A DNA stretch of 64,000 nt from Sva-25 sp037385685 (GTDB lineage: Bacteria > Pseudomonadota > Gammaproteobacteria > Chromatiales > Chromatiaceae). The notes below the pieces were generated by a model, which searched no databases, had not been told where the DNA came from, and saw only the letters and a list, made by a program, of their open reading frames with translations. The stretch is taken from the NCBI GenBank assembly GCA_037385685.1, contig JARRMW010000002.1:73388-137387 (forward strand). Reading direction: 5' to 3'. Made by a program: the position numbers and the translations under genes. Positions 54,491 to 63,383 of this stretch are shown here, one piece after another. How positions within the stretch are numbered: position 1 is the first letter of the stretch; each line of letters starts with the position of its first letter.

Positions 54491-55059
54491 CAGAGCAGCT
54501 CCTCTTCGAGTTCAGCCTCGAGCGACTCGGCCTCCTGGTGCAGTTTTCTTAGAAACTGCATCTTGCGAACTCGCTCGCGAATCGCGTCGAGTCTGTCGGG
54601 AGAGGGGGTTTCGAAATCCGTCGCCATGTCGCTGATCATCCGGTTGAGTTTACCCGTGACAGTATCGAGAAAATCTGCGATCGCACCCAGCGGATCTGCC
54701 TGGTGCCTGATTTCCGAGAGGGCCTCGCGTAATTCGAGCTGTTCCATGAGAAAAGCCGTATCTTTAGTTGTCTCGTTGTCCGAATCAATATCAACCCCAT
54801 GCAGACGCAGCATGTATTGTGCACGTCCCAGCGGGTCACTTAGCGTTTCGAAAGCCTCATTGATAAAGGTAGACCCCTGCATCGCCAGTCGCTGCTCCTG
54901 CTGTGATGCATTGGCATAGCGATCGGGATGTACGCTTCGCTGCAGCTCCCGATAGCGCTCGCGCAAGGCGGAGTTATCAATGGTGTAGGAGACAGGCAGA
55001 GCGAAGAGTTCGAAGAAGTTTTTCGACAGATCCAGCATATCAAAGTTCGCTATGTGCAT
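54490..55059 (-). CDS. hscB: Co-chaperone HscB
   Basis: J-domain protein that brings IscU to HscA. The 189 residues have NFFELFALPVSY at the start, HPDRY near 41-45 (the HPD motif that stimulates HscA), and TAFLMEQLELREAL in the IscU-binding helices. ATG 55059 is used; ATG 55038 (MLDLSKNFF) is equally plausible and has no better ribosome site. The dispersed repeat lies between it and iscA. Confidence 0.94.
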   Translation of the reverse strand: MHIANFDMLDLSKNFFELFALPVSYTIDNSALRERYRELQRSVHPDRYANASQQEQRLAMQGSTFINEAFETLSDPLGRAQYMLRLHGVDIDSDNETTKDTAFLMEQLELREALSEIRHQADPLGAIADFLDTVTGKLNRMISDMATDFETPSPDRLDAIRERVRKMQFLRKLHQEAESLEAELEEELL

Positions 55060-55073
55060 GAATTACCAAGGAT

Positions 55074-55172
55074 GTCATCGCGAGAAGGCTGCAGGCCGAC
55101 GTGGCGATCCCGGTCTTTTTTTCACCAACGGACGTCGGGATTGCCACAGTCGCTTCGCTCCTTCGCAATGAC
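55074..55172. repeat. Dispersed palindromic repeat, copy 2, inside the isc operon
   Basis: Begins GTCATCGCGAGAAGGCTGCA and ends CGCTTCGCTCCTTCGCAATGAC, with the same ends as the copy at 22266-22363. The inner 30 bases differ. It sits in the iscA-hscB gap, so it is transcribed as part of the operon. Confidence 0.75.
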
Positions 55173-55221
55173 CAGTTGGCGTATTCAGGCTTTTTCTGCC
55201 GAACGACAGGGAGGATCGGAA

Positions 55222-55545
55222 TCAGACGGTGAAGCTTTCGCCGCAACCACATTCGTTCTTGGCATTCGGGTTATTGAACTTGAAGCCCTCGTTCAATCCC
55301 TCCTTGCCATAATCAACTTCGGTACCCTCAAGGTAGACAAGGCTTTTTGGATCGATGATGACCTTGACACCTCTCTCCTCGAACACCTGGTCATCATCGT
55401 TGAGGTCGTCGACGAACTCCATGACATAGGCCATTCCGGAGCAGCCCGAGGTCTTCACAGCCAGACGGACGCCAATTCCCTTGCCGCGGTTGGCAAGGAA
55501 AGAGGACATCCGGTCAGCTGCCGCCTCTGTCAGCGTGATTGCCAT
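55222..55545 (-). CDS. iscA: A-type Fe-S carrier IscA
   Basis: Carries and delivers Fe-S clusters. The 107 residues have the three ligand cysteines: VKTSGCSGMAY near 35 and NECGCGESF near 99-101. Only 3 bases separate it from iscU upstream. Confidence 0.96.
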   Translation of the reverse strand: MAITLTEAAADRMSSFLANRGKGIGVRLAVKTSGCSGMAYVMEFVDDLNDDDQVFEERGVKVIIDPKSLVYLEGTEVDYGKEGLNEGFKFNNPNAKNECGCGESFTV

Positions 55546-55548
55546 GAA

Positions 55549-55932
55549 TCAGCTGTCCCGCTTGGACTGGTAATCGCTGATCGCGGCACGGATCGCATCT
55601 TCGGCGAGCACGGAACAATGCACCTTGACGGGTGGCAGTGCGAGCTCTTCGGCGATATCGGTGTTCTTGATCTGCTTCGCCTCATCCAGCGACTTGCCCT
55701 TGACCCATTCTGTCAGCAGGCTGCTGGATGCGATGGCGGAACCGCAACCGTAGGTCTTGAACTTGGCATCCTCGATGATGCCGTCGTCGTTGACCTGAAT
55801 TTGCAGGCGCATGACGTCCCCGCAAGCCGGCGCGCCGACCATGCCCGTGCCGACATTGGTTGCATCCTTGTCTAGAACGCCAACGTTACGCGGATGTTCG
55901 TAATGATCGATAACCTTGTCACTGTATGCCAT
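55549..55932 (-). CDS. iscU: Fe-S scaffold IscU
   Basis: Scaffold on which clusters are built. The 127 residues have the cysteines in GAPACGDVMRLQ near 36, TYGCGSAIASSS near 62 and LPPVKVHCSVLAEDAI near 105. LPPVK is the HscA recognition motif. It follows iscS by 17 bases. Confidence 0.97.
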   Translation of the reverse strand: MAYSDKVIDHYEHPRNVGVLDKDATNVGTGMVGAPACGDVMRLQIQVNDDGIIEDAKFKTYGCGSAIASSSLLTEWVKGKSLDEAKQIKNTDIAEELALPPVKVHCSVLAEDAIRAAISDYQSKRDS

Positions 55933-55949
55933 GGTTCATACCTCTGTGT

Positions 55950-57164
55950 TTAGTGTGCAGCCCATTCGATGGACTTCAGATCGATGCCTTCTTTAAACAT
56001 GTCCCACAACGGAGAGAGTTCACGCAGACGCTCGACCTGTTCGCGTGTCTGCTTGATGACATAGTCAATCTCCTCCGGTGTCGTGAAACGTCCGATACTG
56101 AAACGGATGGAGCTGTGTGCAAGCTCATCATCACGACCCAGTGCGCGCAGCACGTAGCTGGGCTCGAGTGAAGCCGAGGTACAGGCCGACCCCGAGGAGA
56201 CGGCCATGTCCTTGAGAGCCATCATGAGGCTCTCGCCCTCGACATAATTGAAGCTGATGTTGAGATTGCCAGCAATGCGCTGATCGAGGTCACCGTTAAG
56301 GTAGACTTCCTCCATGTCTTTCAGGCCGTCCCAGAGACGGTTGCGCAGCTCGAGAAGTCGCTCGTTGTCTTTTGCCATCTCTTCCCTGGCCAGACGGAAA
56401 GCCATCCCCATACCGACGATCTGGTGTGTCGGCAGGGTACCGGACCGCATGCCCCGCTCGTGGCCGCCGCCGTGCATCTGTGCTTCTATGCGCACACGCG
56501 GCTTGCGCCTCACGTAGAGTGCACCAACACCCTTGGGTCCGTAGATTTTGTGTGCGGAGAAGCTCATCAAATCGACCGGCATCTCCTGCAGATCGATCGG
56601 CACCTTGCCAGGGCTCTGGGCAGCATCGACGTGAAACAGCACCTTGTTCTCACGACAGATCTCCCCGATTGTTTTGATGTCCTGGATCACGCCGATCTCG
56701 TTGTTGACGTGCATGATCGAGGCAAGAATGGTGTCCTCGCGGATTGCCTCGCGGAACTTGTCGAGATCAACCAGGCCGCTGGGCTCGGGGTCGAGGTACG
56801 TGACCTCATAACCCTCACGCTCCAGGTGACGGCAGGTATCCAGCACAGCCTTGTGCTCGGTTTTAAGCGTAATGATGTGCTTGCCACGCTTGTTGTAGAA
56901 GTGGGCAGCGCCCTTGATGGCAAGATTGTCTGATTCTGTTGCGCCGGAAGTCCAGACGATCTCTTTTGAATCGGCATTGATGAGATCGGCAACATCCTGC
57001 CTGGCACGCTCGACAGCTTCTTCTGCCGCCCATCCAAAGGCATGCGAACGGGATGCGGGATTGCCAAAAATCCCGTCCGGCTTGAGATACTTGCACATCT
57101 CGTCTGCGACGCGCGGGTCTACCGGGGTCGTCGCGGAATAGTCAAGATAGATTGGCGTTTTCAT
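55950..57164 (-). CDS. iscS: Cysteine desulfurase IscS
   Basis: PLP enzyme that takes sulfur from cysteine for clusters and tRNA thiolation. The 404 residues have SFSAHKIYGPKGVGALY (catalytic PLP lysine near 206) and SGSACTSASLEPSYVLRALG (catalytic Cys near 328). It is the first gene of the isc operon here; upstream is the promoter with the IscR-like site and then cysE, with no iscR. Confidence 0.97.
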   Translation of the reverse strand: MKTPIYLDYSATTPVDPRVADEMCKYLKPDGIFGNPASRSHAFGWAAEEAVERARQDVADLINADSKEIVWTSGATESDNLAIKGAAHFYNKRGKHIITLKTEHKAVLDTCRHLEREGYEVTYLDPEPSGLVDLDKFREAIREDTILASIMHVNNEIGVIQDIKTIGEICRENKVLFHVDAAQSPGKVPIDLQEMPVDLMSFSAHKIYGPKGVGALYVRRKPRVRIEAQMHGGGHERGMRSGTLPTHQIVGMGMAFRLAREEMAKDNERLLELRNRLWDGLKDMEEVYLNGDLDQRIAGNLNISFNYVEGESLMMALKDMAVSSGSACTSASLEPSYVLRALGRDDELAHSSIRFSIGRFTTPEEIDYVIKQTREQVERLRELSPLWDMFKEGIDLKSIEWAAH

Positions 57165-57235
57165 ATATTGTCACTACCACCTGCTGGACTGAGTGCGCTG
57201 TAACGTACAGGCCACGATTTACTGTTCGGGCTGCG

Positions 57236-57263
57236 AATATACATTACTTAGTAATTTAGTCAA
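57236..57263 (-). promoter_or_regulatory. Promoter of the isc operon
   Basis: On the minus strand, TTGACT (plus 57258-57263) is the -35 and TATATT (57236-57241) the -10, spaced 16 bases. The expected start is near 57229, giving a leader of about 65 bases before iscS. Confidence 0.65.
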
Positions 57264-57267
57264 GAAT
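57243..57267 (-). promoter_or_regulatory. IscR-like type 1 operator on the isc promoter
   Basis: The minus strand reads ATTCTTGACTAAATTACT then AAGTAAT, matching about 20 of 25 positions of the IscR type 1 consensus from memory (ATASYYGACTRWWWYAGTC and the mirror half). The site lies over the -35. The GACT half is good, the AGTC half is weaker. Confidence 0.45.
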
Positions 57268-57297
57268 TACAAGGACAGTAAATAAGGGGTTTTCCGA

Positions 57298-58089
57298 CTA
57301 TTTTTCTGTGGATTCGCCATTTGAGATTTTCTCGAGTTCATCGGCGGTCGAGATGATCTCGCAGGATTCGAGTTTCTCGATCGCTTCCTGATCCTCAATT
57401 CCCAGCTTTTTCAATGCTTTGCACATCTTTTCCATACGCGCATCCACGACATGAATGTGATCGAGCATGCAGTTGATGGCATGCGCAACCGGATCGGGTG
57501 CATCCTGGCTGACACCGTAGGCGTCGAAACCCATTTTTTCGGCAATCTCCTTGCGATGGCCGGTGTCGACCTCTTTCTTCTGCTGGATGAGTCGACCGGG
57601 AACCCCGACAGCCGTCATCCCGGCAGGGACATCCTTGACGACGACCGCATTGGAACCGATGCGTGCTCCGGCACCGATGTTGATCGGGCCAAGCACCTTG
57701 GCGCCGGCACCGACGACGACACCATCAGCGAGGGTCGGGTGACGTTTGCCTTTCTGCCAGCTCGTACCACCGAGCGTCACACCATGATAAAGCGTGCAAT
57801 CGTCTCCGATCACCGCAGTTTCGCCGATGACGACCCCCATCCCGTGATCGATGAAGAAGCGGCAGCCGATGGAAGCACCCGGGTGGATCTCGATGCCAGT
57901 CAGCAGGCGGGAAATGTTCGAGAGAACGCGCGCCAGCCACTTGAGCCCGAGATTCCAGAGCCAGTGCGCTGCGCGGTGGAATAGCACGGCATGAAAGCCG
58001 GGGTAGGTTGTGATGACCTCGAAGGCGCTGCGCGCGGCAGGGTCACGCTCAAAAACGACCTCGATTTCTTCCCGGATTTTTCGAAACAC
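57298..58089 (-). CDS. cysE: Serine O-acetyltransferase
   Basis: Acetylates serine with acetyl-CoA for cysteine synthesis, supplying the sulfur source for IscS. The 263 residues have an N-terminal helical domain and a left-handed beta helix (IHPGASIGCRFFIDHGMGVVIG, read from HPGASIG; HGVTLGG; GAGAKVLGPINIGAGARIG), with the catalytic His/Asp in FIDHGMGVVIGE. A 65-residue charged C-terminal tail after the barrel ending is longer than in short CysE forms. In many gammaproteobacteria cysE is upstream of iscR-iscS; here iscR is missing. Confidence 0.94.
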   Translation of the reverse strand: MFRKIREEIEVVFERDPAARSAFEVITTYPGFHAVLFHRAAHWLWNLGLKWLARVLSNISRLLTGIEIHPGASIGCRFFIDHGMGVVIGETAVIGDDCTLYHGVTLGGTSWQKGKRHPTLADGVVVGAGAKVLGPINIGAGARIGSNAVVVKDVPAGMTAVGVPGRLIQQKKEVDTGHRKEIAEKMGFDAYGVSQDAPDPVAHAINCMLDHIHVVDARMEKMCKALKKLGIEDQEAIEKLESCEIISTADELEKISNGESTEK

Positions 58090-58153
58090 GCCTCTTGTCC
58101 CTGTCGATATGATTCAAGACGTTTAATGATAACGCCTGCGGGAATCGCTTGCC

Positions 58154-58810
58154 TCACGTGTTTTTTGGGGGTTTCTGCAGCAGCACGACGTCAGCACCAT
58201 GAAAAGAGACGGTCGTTTCCCATTGATTCGCCAGCCATTCAAATGTGAGGTCGCTGAAAAAGATGACATGCGTCGGGTCGTTCTTGTAGTGCCAGTCGGG
58301 AAAATACAGTTTGGGGTTGAAGCGCCTCGTCATGATGCCAAGCCAGCCGGCGGGCCGCAGCAAGGACCAGAGGCGCTCGAGTTCGAATGCGGGCTGGTGC
58401 AAGTGCTCGGCGACCTCGGTCGCAGTAATGAAATCGTAGTGTCCATGCAGAGCACTCGCATCGGGCGCATAGAAAGGATCGTAGAGACGGACGCGATGTC
58501 CCTGCTCCTCGAACATCCGTGACAGGGTCGGCCCGGGACCGGAGCCGAAATCAAGGCCGCTGGCATGCTGTGGTATTCGTTCCTGCATCGGATCGAACAG
58601 ACGTGACAGAAACTGGCGGTAGGCCATGTCCTGCGGGTCGTTTTCATGCATGTCGTAGAGGTCTTTCTCTTCCTCCCGGGATACAAAAAAGTCTGAGGGA
58701 ACGAAGACCAGGTCACAAACGCTGCACCTGTGATACTCACGCCTGCCGTCGGTGTGAAAATGACGTGTCTGCCCGCAGCCACACAGCGGGCATGGGATAG
58801 GCTCAGGCAT
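58154..58810 (-). CDS. Class I methyltransferase with N-terminal zinc ribbon
   Basis: A 218-residue protein. The first 40 residues carry a four-cysteine ribbon (CPLCGCGQTRHF then CSVCDLVFV). From about 75 the S-adenosylmethionine fold begins: GLDFGSGPGPTLSRMFEEQGH, then DYDFI-type loop (HYDFITATEVAEHL). GDWLGIMTRRFNP-like block follows. Target unknown. It overlaps truC by 8 bases (start ATG 58810), and is between truC and cysE. Confidence 0.78.
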   Translation of the reverse strand: MPEPIPCPLCGCGQTRHFHTDGRREYHRCSVCDLVFVPSDFFVSREEEKDLYDMHENDPQDMAYRQFLSRLFDPMQERIPQHASGLDFGSGPGPTLSRMFEEQGHRVRLYDPFYAPDASALHGHYDFITATEVAEHLHQPAFELERLWSLLRPAGWLGIMTRRFNPKLYFPDWHYKNDPTHVIFFSDLTFEWLANQWETTVSFHGADVVLLQKPPKNT

Positions 58811-59537
58811 CCCGGTCGCTCCAGCCGAGCTTTGTGATGACAGCATCCCAGCCCGGTTCGGCGGCTGCGCGGATCCTGACCTCGTCGCCACTGCGTGGGT
58901 GACTGAAACAGAGTTCACGTGCCTGCAGCAGCAGCCGCTGGCAGTCGAAGTTTTGCCGAAAAAAGCGATTGTGCTCGCCTCGTCCATGGGTTGTATCGCC
59001 GATGACCGGGTGGGCGATGTGCTTCATGTGCTTGCGAATCTGCTGCCGCCGGCCAGTCAGTGGTTGTGCCTCGACGAGCGAATAGCGGGCGGTGCTGTAG
59101 CGGCCAACGGCATGGGGCAACTCGACGGTTGCGAGCGGACGATAACGTGTCAGGGCCGCTTTCGGCTCGCTGCCCTCCTCGTCCCTGTCACGCAGCGGGT
59201 GGTCGATCTCGCCCTCCTCGTGGACCCAGCCACGCACCACAGCATGGTAGAGCTTGACGGTCCTGCTCTTCTCCAACTCCTGTTGCAATGCGCTGGCTGC
59301 TTGCGACGAGAATGCGAACAGGATGATGCCCGAGGTCGCGCGATCAAGCCGGTGTACCGGATAGACCCGCTTGCCGACCTGGTCACGCAGCATTTGCAGC
59401 AGGAACACCCGGTCTTCCGAGATCCAGGATCGATGTACGAGAAGCCCGGGCGGCTTGTGGATTGCAATGAAGTCCTCGTCCCGGAAAAGCACGGGAAAGG
59501 GCTCGGTAAAAGTCCCGTGGGCCTCCTGGTCAGTCAT
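58803..59537 (-). CDS. truC: tRNA pseudouridine(65) synthase-type RluA-family enzyme
   Basis: Isomerises a uridine in tRNA to pseudouridine. The 244 residues have the catalytic aspartate in VHRLDRATSGIILFA near 62 and the conserved QIRKHMKHIAHPVIGDTTHG near 165-185, the TruC pattern. HKPPGLLVHRS near 27 is the N-terminal contact. It overlaps trmJ upstream by 8 bases and the methyltransferase downstream, so trmJ-truC-methyltransferase form one unit. Confidence 0.9.
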   Translation of the reverse strand: MTDQEAHGTFTEPFPVLFRDEDFIAIHKPPGLLVHRSWISEDRVFLLQMLRDQVGKRVYPVHRLDRATSGIILFAFSSQAASALQQELEKSRTVKLYHAVVRGWVHEEGEIDHPLRDRDEEGSEPKAALTRYRPLATVELPHAVGRYSTARYSLVEAQPLTGRRQQIRKHMKHIAHPVIGDTTHGRGEHNRFFRQNFDCQRLLLQARELCFSHPRSGDEVRIRAAAEPGWDAVITKLGWSDRDA

Positions 59538-60279
59538 TTCCCGACTTGCGGGGTGTGCGTACGCGATGTTCCTGTGACGCCTTGAAGATACCGCGCAGGA
59601 TGTTCATCTCGTCGGGTTCCATTTCAGCGCGCAGGAAGAGGCGCCGAAGGCGTCGCACGAGCTTGTCCGAACTGCGCTCATCCGTGAAGCCGATCACACC
59701 CATGGTCTCCTCGAGATGCCGGACGAATCCCTCGAACTGTCCTGCCGTGATCATCTCCCGTTGCTCTGCCGACGGGCGCTCCTCCGAGAGGCTCGCCATC
59801 ATGAGTTCATAAGCAATCACCTGTGCTGCCATGGCAACATTCAGCGAGCTGTACTCGGGGTTCGTCGGGATCTGAACGAGGTAGTGGCACAGCGCGAGTT
59901 CATCATTGGTCAACCCGGAACGCTCCCTCCCGAACAGGATAGCCACCTGCTGGCCCGTTGCAGCACGCTCCCTTGCAAGGGACGCGCATTCTCGCGGATC
60001 GACGACCGGCCATCGGACCGTACGCTGGCGTGCGCTAGTCCCGATCACGAGATGGCAATCCTCGATCGCCTCGGCGAGCGTCTCGACCTTGCGCGATGCC
60101 GACAACAGGTCATGCGCCCCTGATGCGCGACTGAAAGCCACGTCTGCCTCTTCCGGATAGCGCACCGGATCGACGAGCACCAGGTCATCAAGGGACATGT
60201 TTTTCATGGCCCGCGCGACTGCACCGATATTGCCGGGATGGGATGTATTGACGAGAACGATACGAATGCGTGACAGCAT
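59530..60279 (-). CDS. trmJ: tRNA (cytidine/uridine-32-2'-O)-methyltransferase
   Basis: SPOUT enzyme methylating ribose of position 32 in tRNA. The 249 residues have HPGNIGAVARAMKNM near 14-28 (motif 1), ILFGRERSGLTNDEL near 115 (motif 2) and SSLNVAMAAQVIAYEL near 143 (motif 3), with the helical C-terminal extension typical of TrmJ. It diverges from suhB, the usual arrangement. Confidence 0.95.
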   Translation of the reverse strand: MLSRIRIVLVNTSHPGNIGAVARAMKNMSLDDLVLVDPVRYPEEADVAFSRASGAHDLLSASRKVETLAEAIEDCHLVIGTSARQRTVRWPVVDPRECASLARERAATGQQVAILFGRERSGLTNDELALCHYLVQIPTNPEYSSLNVAMAAQVIAYELMMASLSEERPSAEQREMITAGQFEGFVRHLEETMGVIGFTDERSSDKLVRRLRRLFLRAEMEPDEMNILRGIFKASQEHRVRTPRKSGND

Positions 60280-60355
60280 TTGGCAATCAGGAACTATCCA
60301 AAAAATGGTATTCTAGCGGATTGATTCGACTAACACTCTGCAAGCCGCTCCCGCC

Positions 60356-61153
60356 ATGCACCCAATGACCAACATCGCCATCCGCGCAGCCCGTGATGGC
60401 GGCAGAATCCTGATGCGCTACCTCGACCGCCTCGACTCACTGAAGATCGAGACCAAGTCCCGCAATGACTTTGTCAGCGACGTCGACCGTGCTGCTGAAG
60501 AGGCGGTCATCCACACGATCAGCAAGGCCTATCCGAAGCATGCGATCCTCGCCGAGGAAAGCGGTGAGCACGACGGCAACGCCTACCAGTGGGTTATCGA
60601 CCCGCTCGACGGAACCACGAACTACCTGCACGGCTTTCCCCAGTTCGCGGTCTCGATTGCTTTGCGGGAAAAGGGCCAGCTGCTGTGCGGAGTAGTCTAC
60701 GATCCGGTTCGTGAAGAGCTCTTTCACGCAACGCGCGGTGAGGGCGCCTATCTCAACGACAGGCGAATTCGCGTCACCGCCCGCAAGGGCATGCAGGGTG
60801 CGCTGCTCGGCACCGGCATTCCGTTTCGCGACCTGCGTCACAAGGAAGCCTATTTCGGCATGATGCAGGATCTGATCGTCGACAGTGCGGGTGTACGTCG
60901 GCCCGGTTCCGCCGCGCTCGATTTCGCCTGGCTGGCAGCGGGCCGTATCGATGGCTTCTGGGAACTGGGACTCTCTGAATGGGATTTTGCAGCTGGCGCC
61001 CTGCTTGTCAGGGAAGCCGGCGGCATGGTCACAGACATCAGTGGTGGAGACCGCTATTTCGAAACCGGCAATGTTGTCGCTGCCGGCGTCAAGCTGCATC
61101 CGGAGATGCTCAGGATCATCAAGCCGCACCTGAACGACTCACTGAGAGCCTGA
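60356..61153 (+). CDS. suhB: Inositol-1-monophosphatase family protein SuhB
   Basis: Magnesium-dependent phosphatase; in E. coli SuhB also joins the rRNA antitermination complex. The 265 residues begin MHPMTNIAIRAARDGG, matching E. coli SuhB so closely that this start is secure. Metal motifs are EESGEH near 67, IDPLDGTTNYLHG near 83 and WDFAAGALLVREAGG near 208. TATTCT at 60309-60314 may be its -10. Confidence 0.94.
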   Translation: MHPMTNIAIRAARDGGRILMRYLDRLDSLKIETKSRNDFVSDVDRAAEEAVIHTISKAYPKHAILAEESGEHDGNAYQWVIDPLDGTTNYLHGFPQFAVSIALREKGQLLCGVVYDPVREELFHATRGEGAYLNDRRIRVTARKGMQGALLGTGIPFRDLRHKEAYFGMMQDLIVDSAGVRRPGSAALDFAWLAAGRIDGFWELGLSEWDFAAGALLVREAGGMVTDISGGDRYFETGNVVAAGVKLHPEMLRIIKPHLNDSLRA

Positions 61154-61312
61154 ACGACTCCAGAGGACGCTGATACTCCTGTCTGAATCAGCCGACCAGG
61201 GGAGCGCTGCCACACGTGCTGCATTGATCGGTGCGAGATTGTTCTGGAACTGCTTGTCTCACCCCTCACCCCACAGGCAGCAGTGCAGATGAGGTCGGTA
61301 TCAGGCTCCTCC

Positions 61313-63334
61313 TCAGATCGGCTCCGGTTGCGAGCAGGTCATCCCCTTGCAGCGGTAGACAACCGCATGTTTCATGGGCGCCCTGGAGGAGAGTGCCTCG
61401 TGCCGCCCGGCATTCGCAGGGACGGCATAGCACAGACGGCCGGGGCTGTAGCCACTGGCCATCTCGGCCTGCCATGCAGCAAGCGCCGCCCGGTCTCCGC
61501 GGGCAACCAGGATCTCCGGCGGTTCAAGCTGTTCCTGGAGCGCGATCAGCAGGGCGCCATGCGCATGTGGCATGCTTGCAATCCGTTGCCAGGCACTACG
61601 CAGCGTTTTCTCTGCCGCATCGAGATAATTGAGTTCACCGAGCAGATAGCCGAGCCTCTGCAAAGCACATGCAGCAATGCCGTTGCCTGACGGCATGGCG
61701 TCGTCACTCATCGGTTTTGGCCGCTGGATCAGCTGCTCGTGATCGTCCGATGTAAAGTAAAAGCCACCCTGCTGCTCGTCCTCGAAGTGCTCCAGCAGCC
61801 TGTCTGCCAGGTCGATGGCGAAAGCAAGTGCCTCATCGCTCCAGCGTGATTGCAACAATTCCAGGATTGCATCAACAAGGTAGGCATAATCATCGAGATA
61901 GGCATTGAGATGCGCCTTGCCGTCCTTGAAGGTTGCAAGCAGGCGACCATCTCGCCAGAGGGTCGAACGGATGAAATCAAGCGCCTTTTCTGCGGAATCG
62001 ACCCACCCGGGTTCGCCAAGAATACGCCCCGCCCTAGCCATCCCTCGGATCATGAGCGCATTCCAGCTCGTCAGAATCTTCTCGTCACGCCCGGGCCTGA
62101 TTCGCTGTTCGCGTGCGTTGAAGAGCCTGGCCCGCGCTGACGCCAGCGTCTCGATGAAGGCAGCCTCTGACAGTCCGGCGGTTTGCGCGATCGATTCCGG
62201 ATCACCGAAGGTATGCAGGTGCCACTGCCCCTCGAAGTTGGGTTCACGATCGAGGCCATAGAGCCTCGAAACAAGTTCGAACTCTCTCTCGTCGAGCAGG
62301 CCACGGACTTCGTCTGGCGTCCAGACGTAGAACTTGCCCTCCTCGCCTTCCGAGTCCGCATCCAGTGTCGAGTAGTACCCCCCCGACGGTGATTGCATCT
62401 CGCGCATGACCCATCCGGCCGTCTGATGGCAGATGTCTGCAAAAAACCGGTCGCCTGTGACCTGGTATGCATCCGCATTGAGTGCCAGCAAGGGCCCGTT
62501 GTCATACAGCATCTTCTCGAAGTGCGGGATCATCCAGTCGTCATCCACCGAGTAGCGACAGAAGCCGCCACCGAGCTGGTCATAGAGTCCGCCACGCCCC
62601 ATCTGGTAGAGCGTGAACAGCGCCATCTCGGCTGCCTGCTTGTCATCGCGATTGCCGGCCCAGTAGTGCAGAAGAAAGTCGAGATTGGCGGGATGCGGGA
62701 ACTTCGGTGCCTTACCGAACCCACCCTTCTGCCTGTCGAAGAGCTGCGCAAGTTGTTCACGTGCAGCCTCGATGAGGGAATCATCAAGCACGGCAACGGG
62801 TTCACCACCTCCGTCGATACGCTTGAGTGCATCTCCGACGGAGAGATTCTGTTGCCTGATCGCATCCTGTTGCTCGATCCAGGCGTCATATACGCGGTGC
62901 ATGAGATCCCTGAACGAGAGCAGCCCATGTCTTGGCTCCTTCGGGAAGTAGGTGCCGGCAAAGAATGGCATCTGGTCGTCAGGTGTCAGAAAGACCGTCA
63001 GCGGCCAGCCGCCGGCACGCTGGCTCAGCAGCTGGTGTGCACTCTGGTAGATCTTGTCAAGATCTGGACGCTCCTCACGATCGACCTTGATATTCACGAA
63101 GAGCCGGTTCATGAGTTCTGCCGTTTCGGGATCCTCGAAAGATTCGTGCGCCATGACATGACACCAGTGACACGCGGAGTAACCAATAGAGAGTAGAATG
63201 GGCTTTTTTGCGGTTCGCGCCAGTTCGAGCGCCTCATCACACCATGGCCACCAGTCGACGGGGTTATGTGCGTGCTGCTGCAAGTAGGGGCTTGTCGCCT
63301 CGATCAGGCGGTTGGCATGTTGCTGCGTTGTCAT
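61313..63334 (-). CDS. YyaL-type protein: thioredoxin-like N-terminus plus glycosidase-fold body
   Basis: A 673-residue protein of the DUF255/YyaL family. Residues 1-170 are thioredoxin-like: SPYLQQHAHNPVDWWPW near 15 and SIGYSACHWCHVMAHESF with CHWC near 56-59, then DREERPDLDKIYQ. The rest is (alpha/alpha)6-like, with repeats such as GGFCRYSVDDDWMIPHFEKMLYDNGPLL. Function is unproven; a role in spermatogenesis-associated SPATA20 relatives is not informative here. Start ATG 63334; the upstream 26 codons are not coding. Single gene, diverging from the RlmI-like gene. Confidence 0.9.
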   Translation of the reverse strand: MTTQQHANRLIEATSPYLQQHAHNPVDWWPWCDEALELARTAKKPILLSIGYSACHWCHVMAHESFEDPETAELMNRLFVNIKVDREERPDLDKIYQSAHQLLSQRAGGWPLTVFLTPDDQMPFFAGTYFPKEPRHGLLSFRDLMHRVYDAWIEQQDAIRQQNLSVGDALKRIDGGGEPVAVLDDSLIEAAREQLAQLFDRQKGGFGKAPKFPHPANLDFLLHYWAGNRDDKQAAEMALFTLYQMGRGGLYDQLGGGFCRYSVDDDWMIPHFEKMLYDNGPLLALNADAYQVTGDRFFADICHQTAGWVMREMQSPSGGYYSTLDADSEGEEGKFYVWTPDEVRGLLDEREFELVSRLYGLDREPNFEGQWHLHTFGDPESIAQTAGLSEAAFIETLASARARLFNAREQRIRPGRDEKILTSWNALMIRGMARAGRILGEPGWVDSAEKALDFIRSTLWRDGRLLATFKDGKAHLNAYLDDYAYLVDAILELLQSRWSDEALAFAIDLADRLLEHFEDEQQGGFYFTSDDHEQLIQRPKPMSDDAMPSGNGIAACALQRLGYLLGELNYLDAAEKTLRSAWQRIASMPHAHGALLIALQEQLEPPEILVARGDRAALAAWQAEMASGYSPGRLCYAVPANAGRHEALSSRAPMKHAVVYRCKGMTCSQPEPI

Positions 63335-63383
63335 GGCATTGGAACCGTTGTCTCTTTTACTGAAAAGGCTAATACAGACAGGC

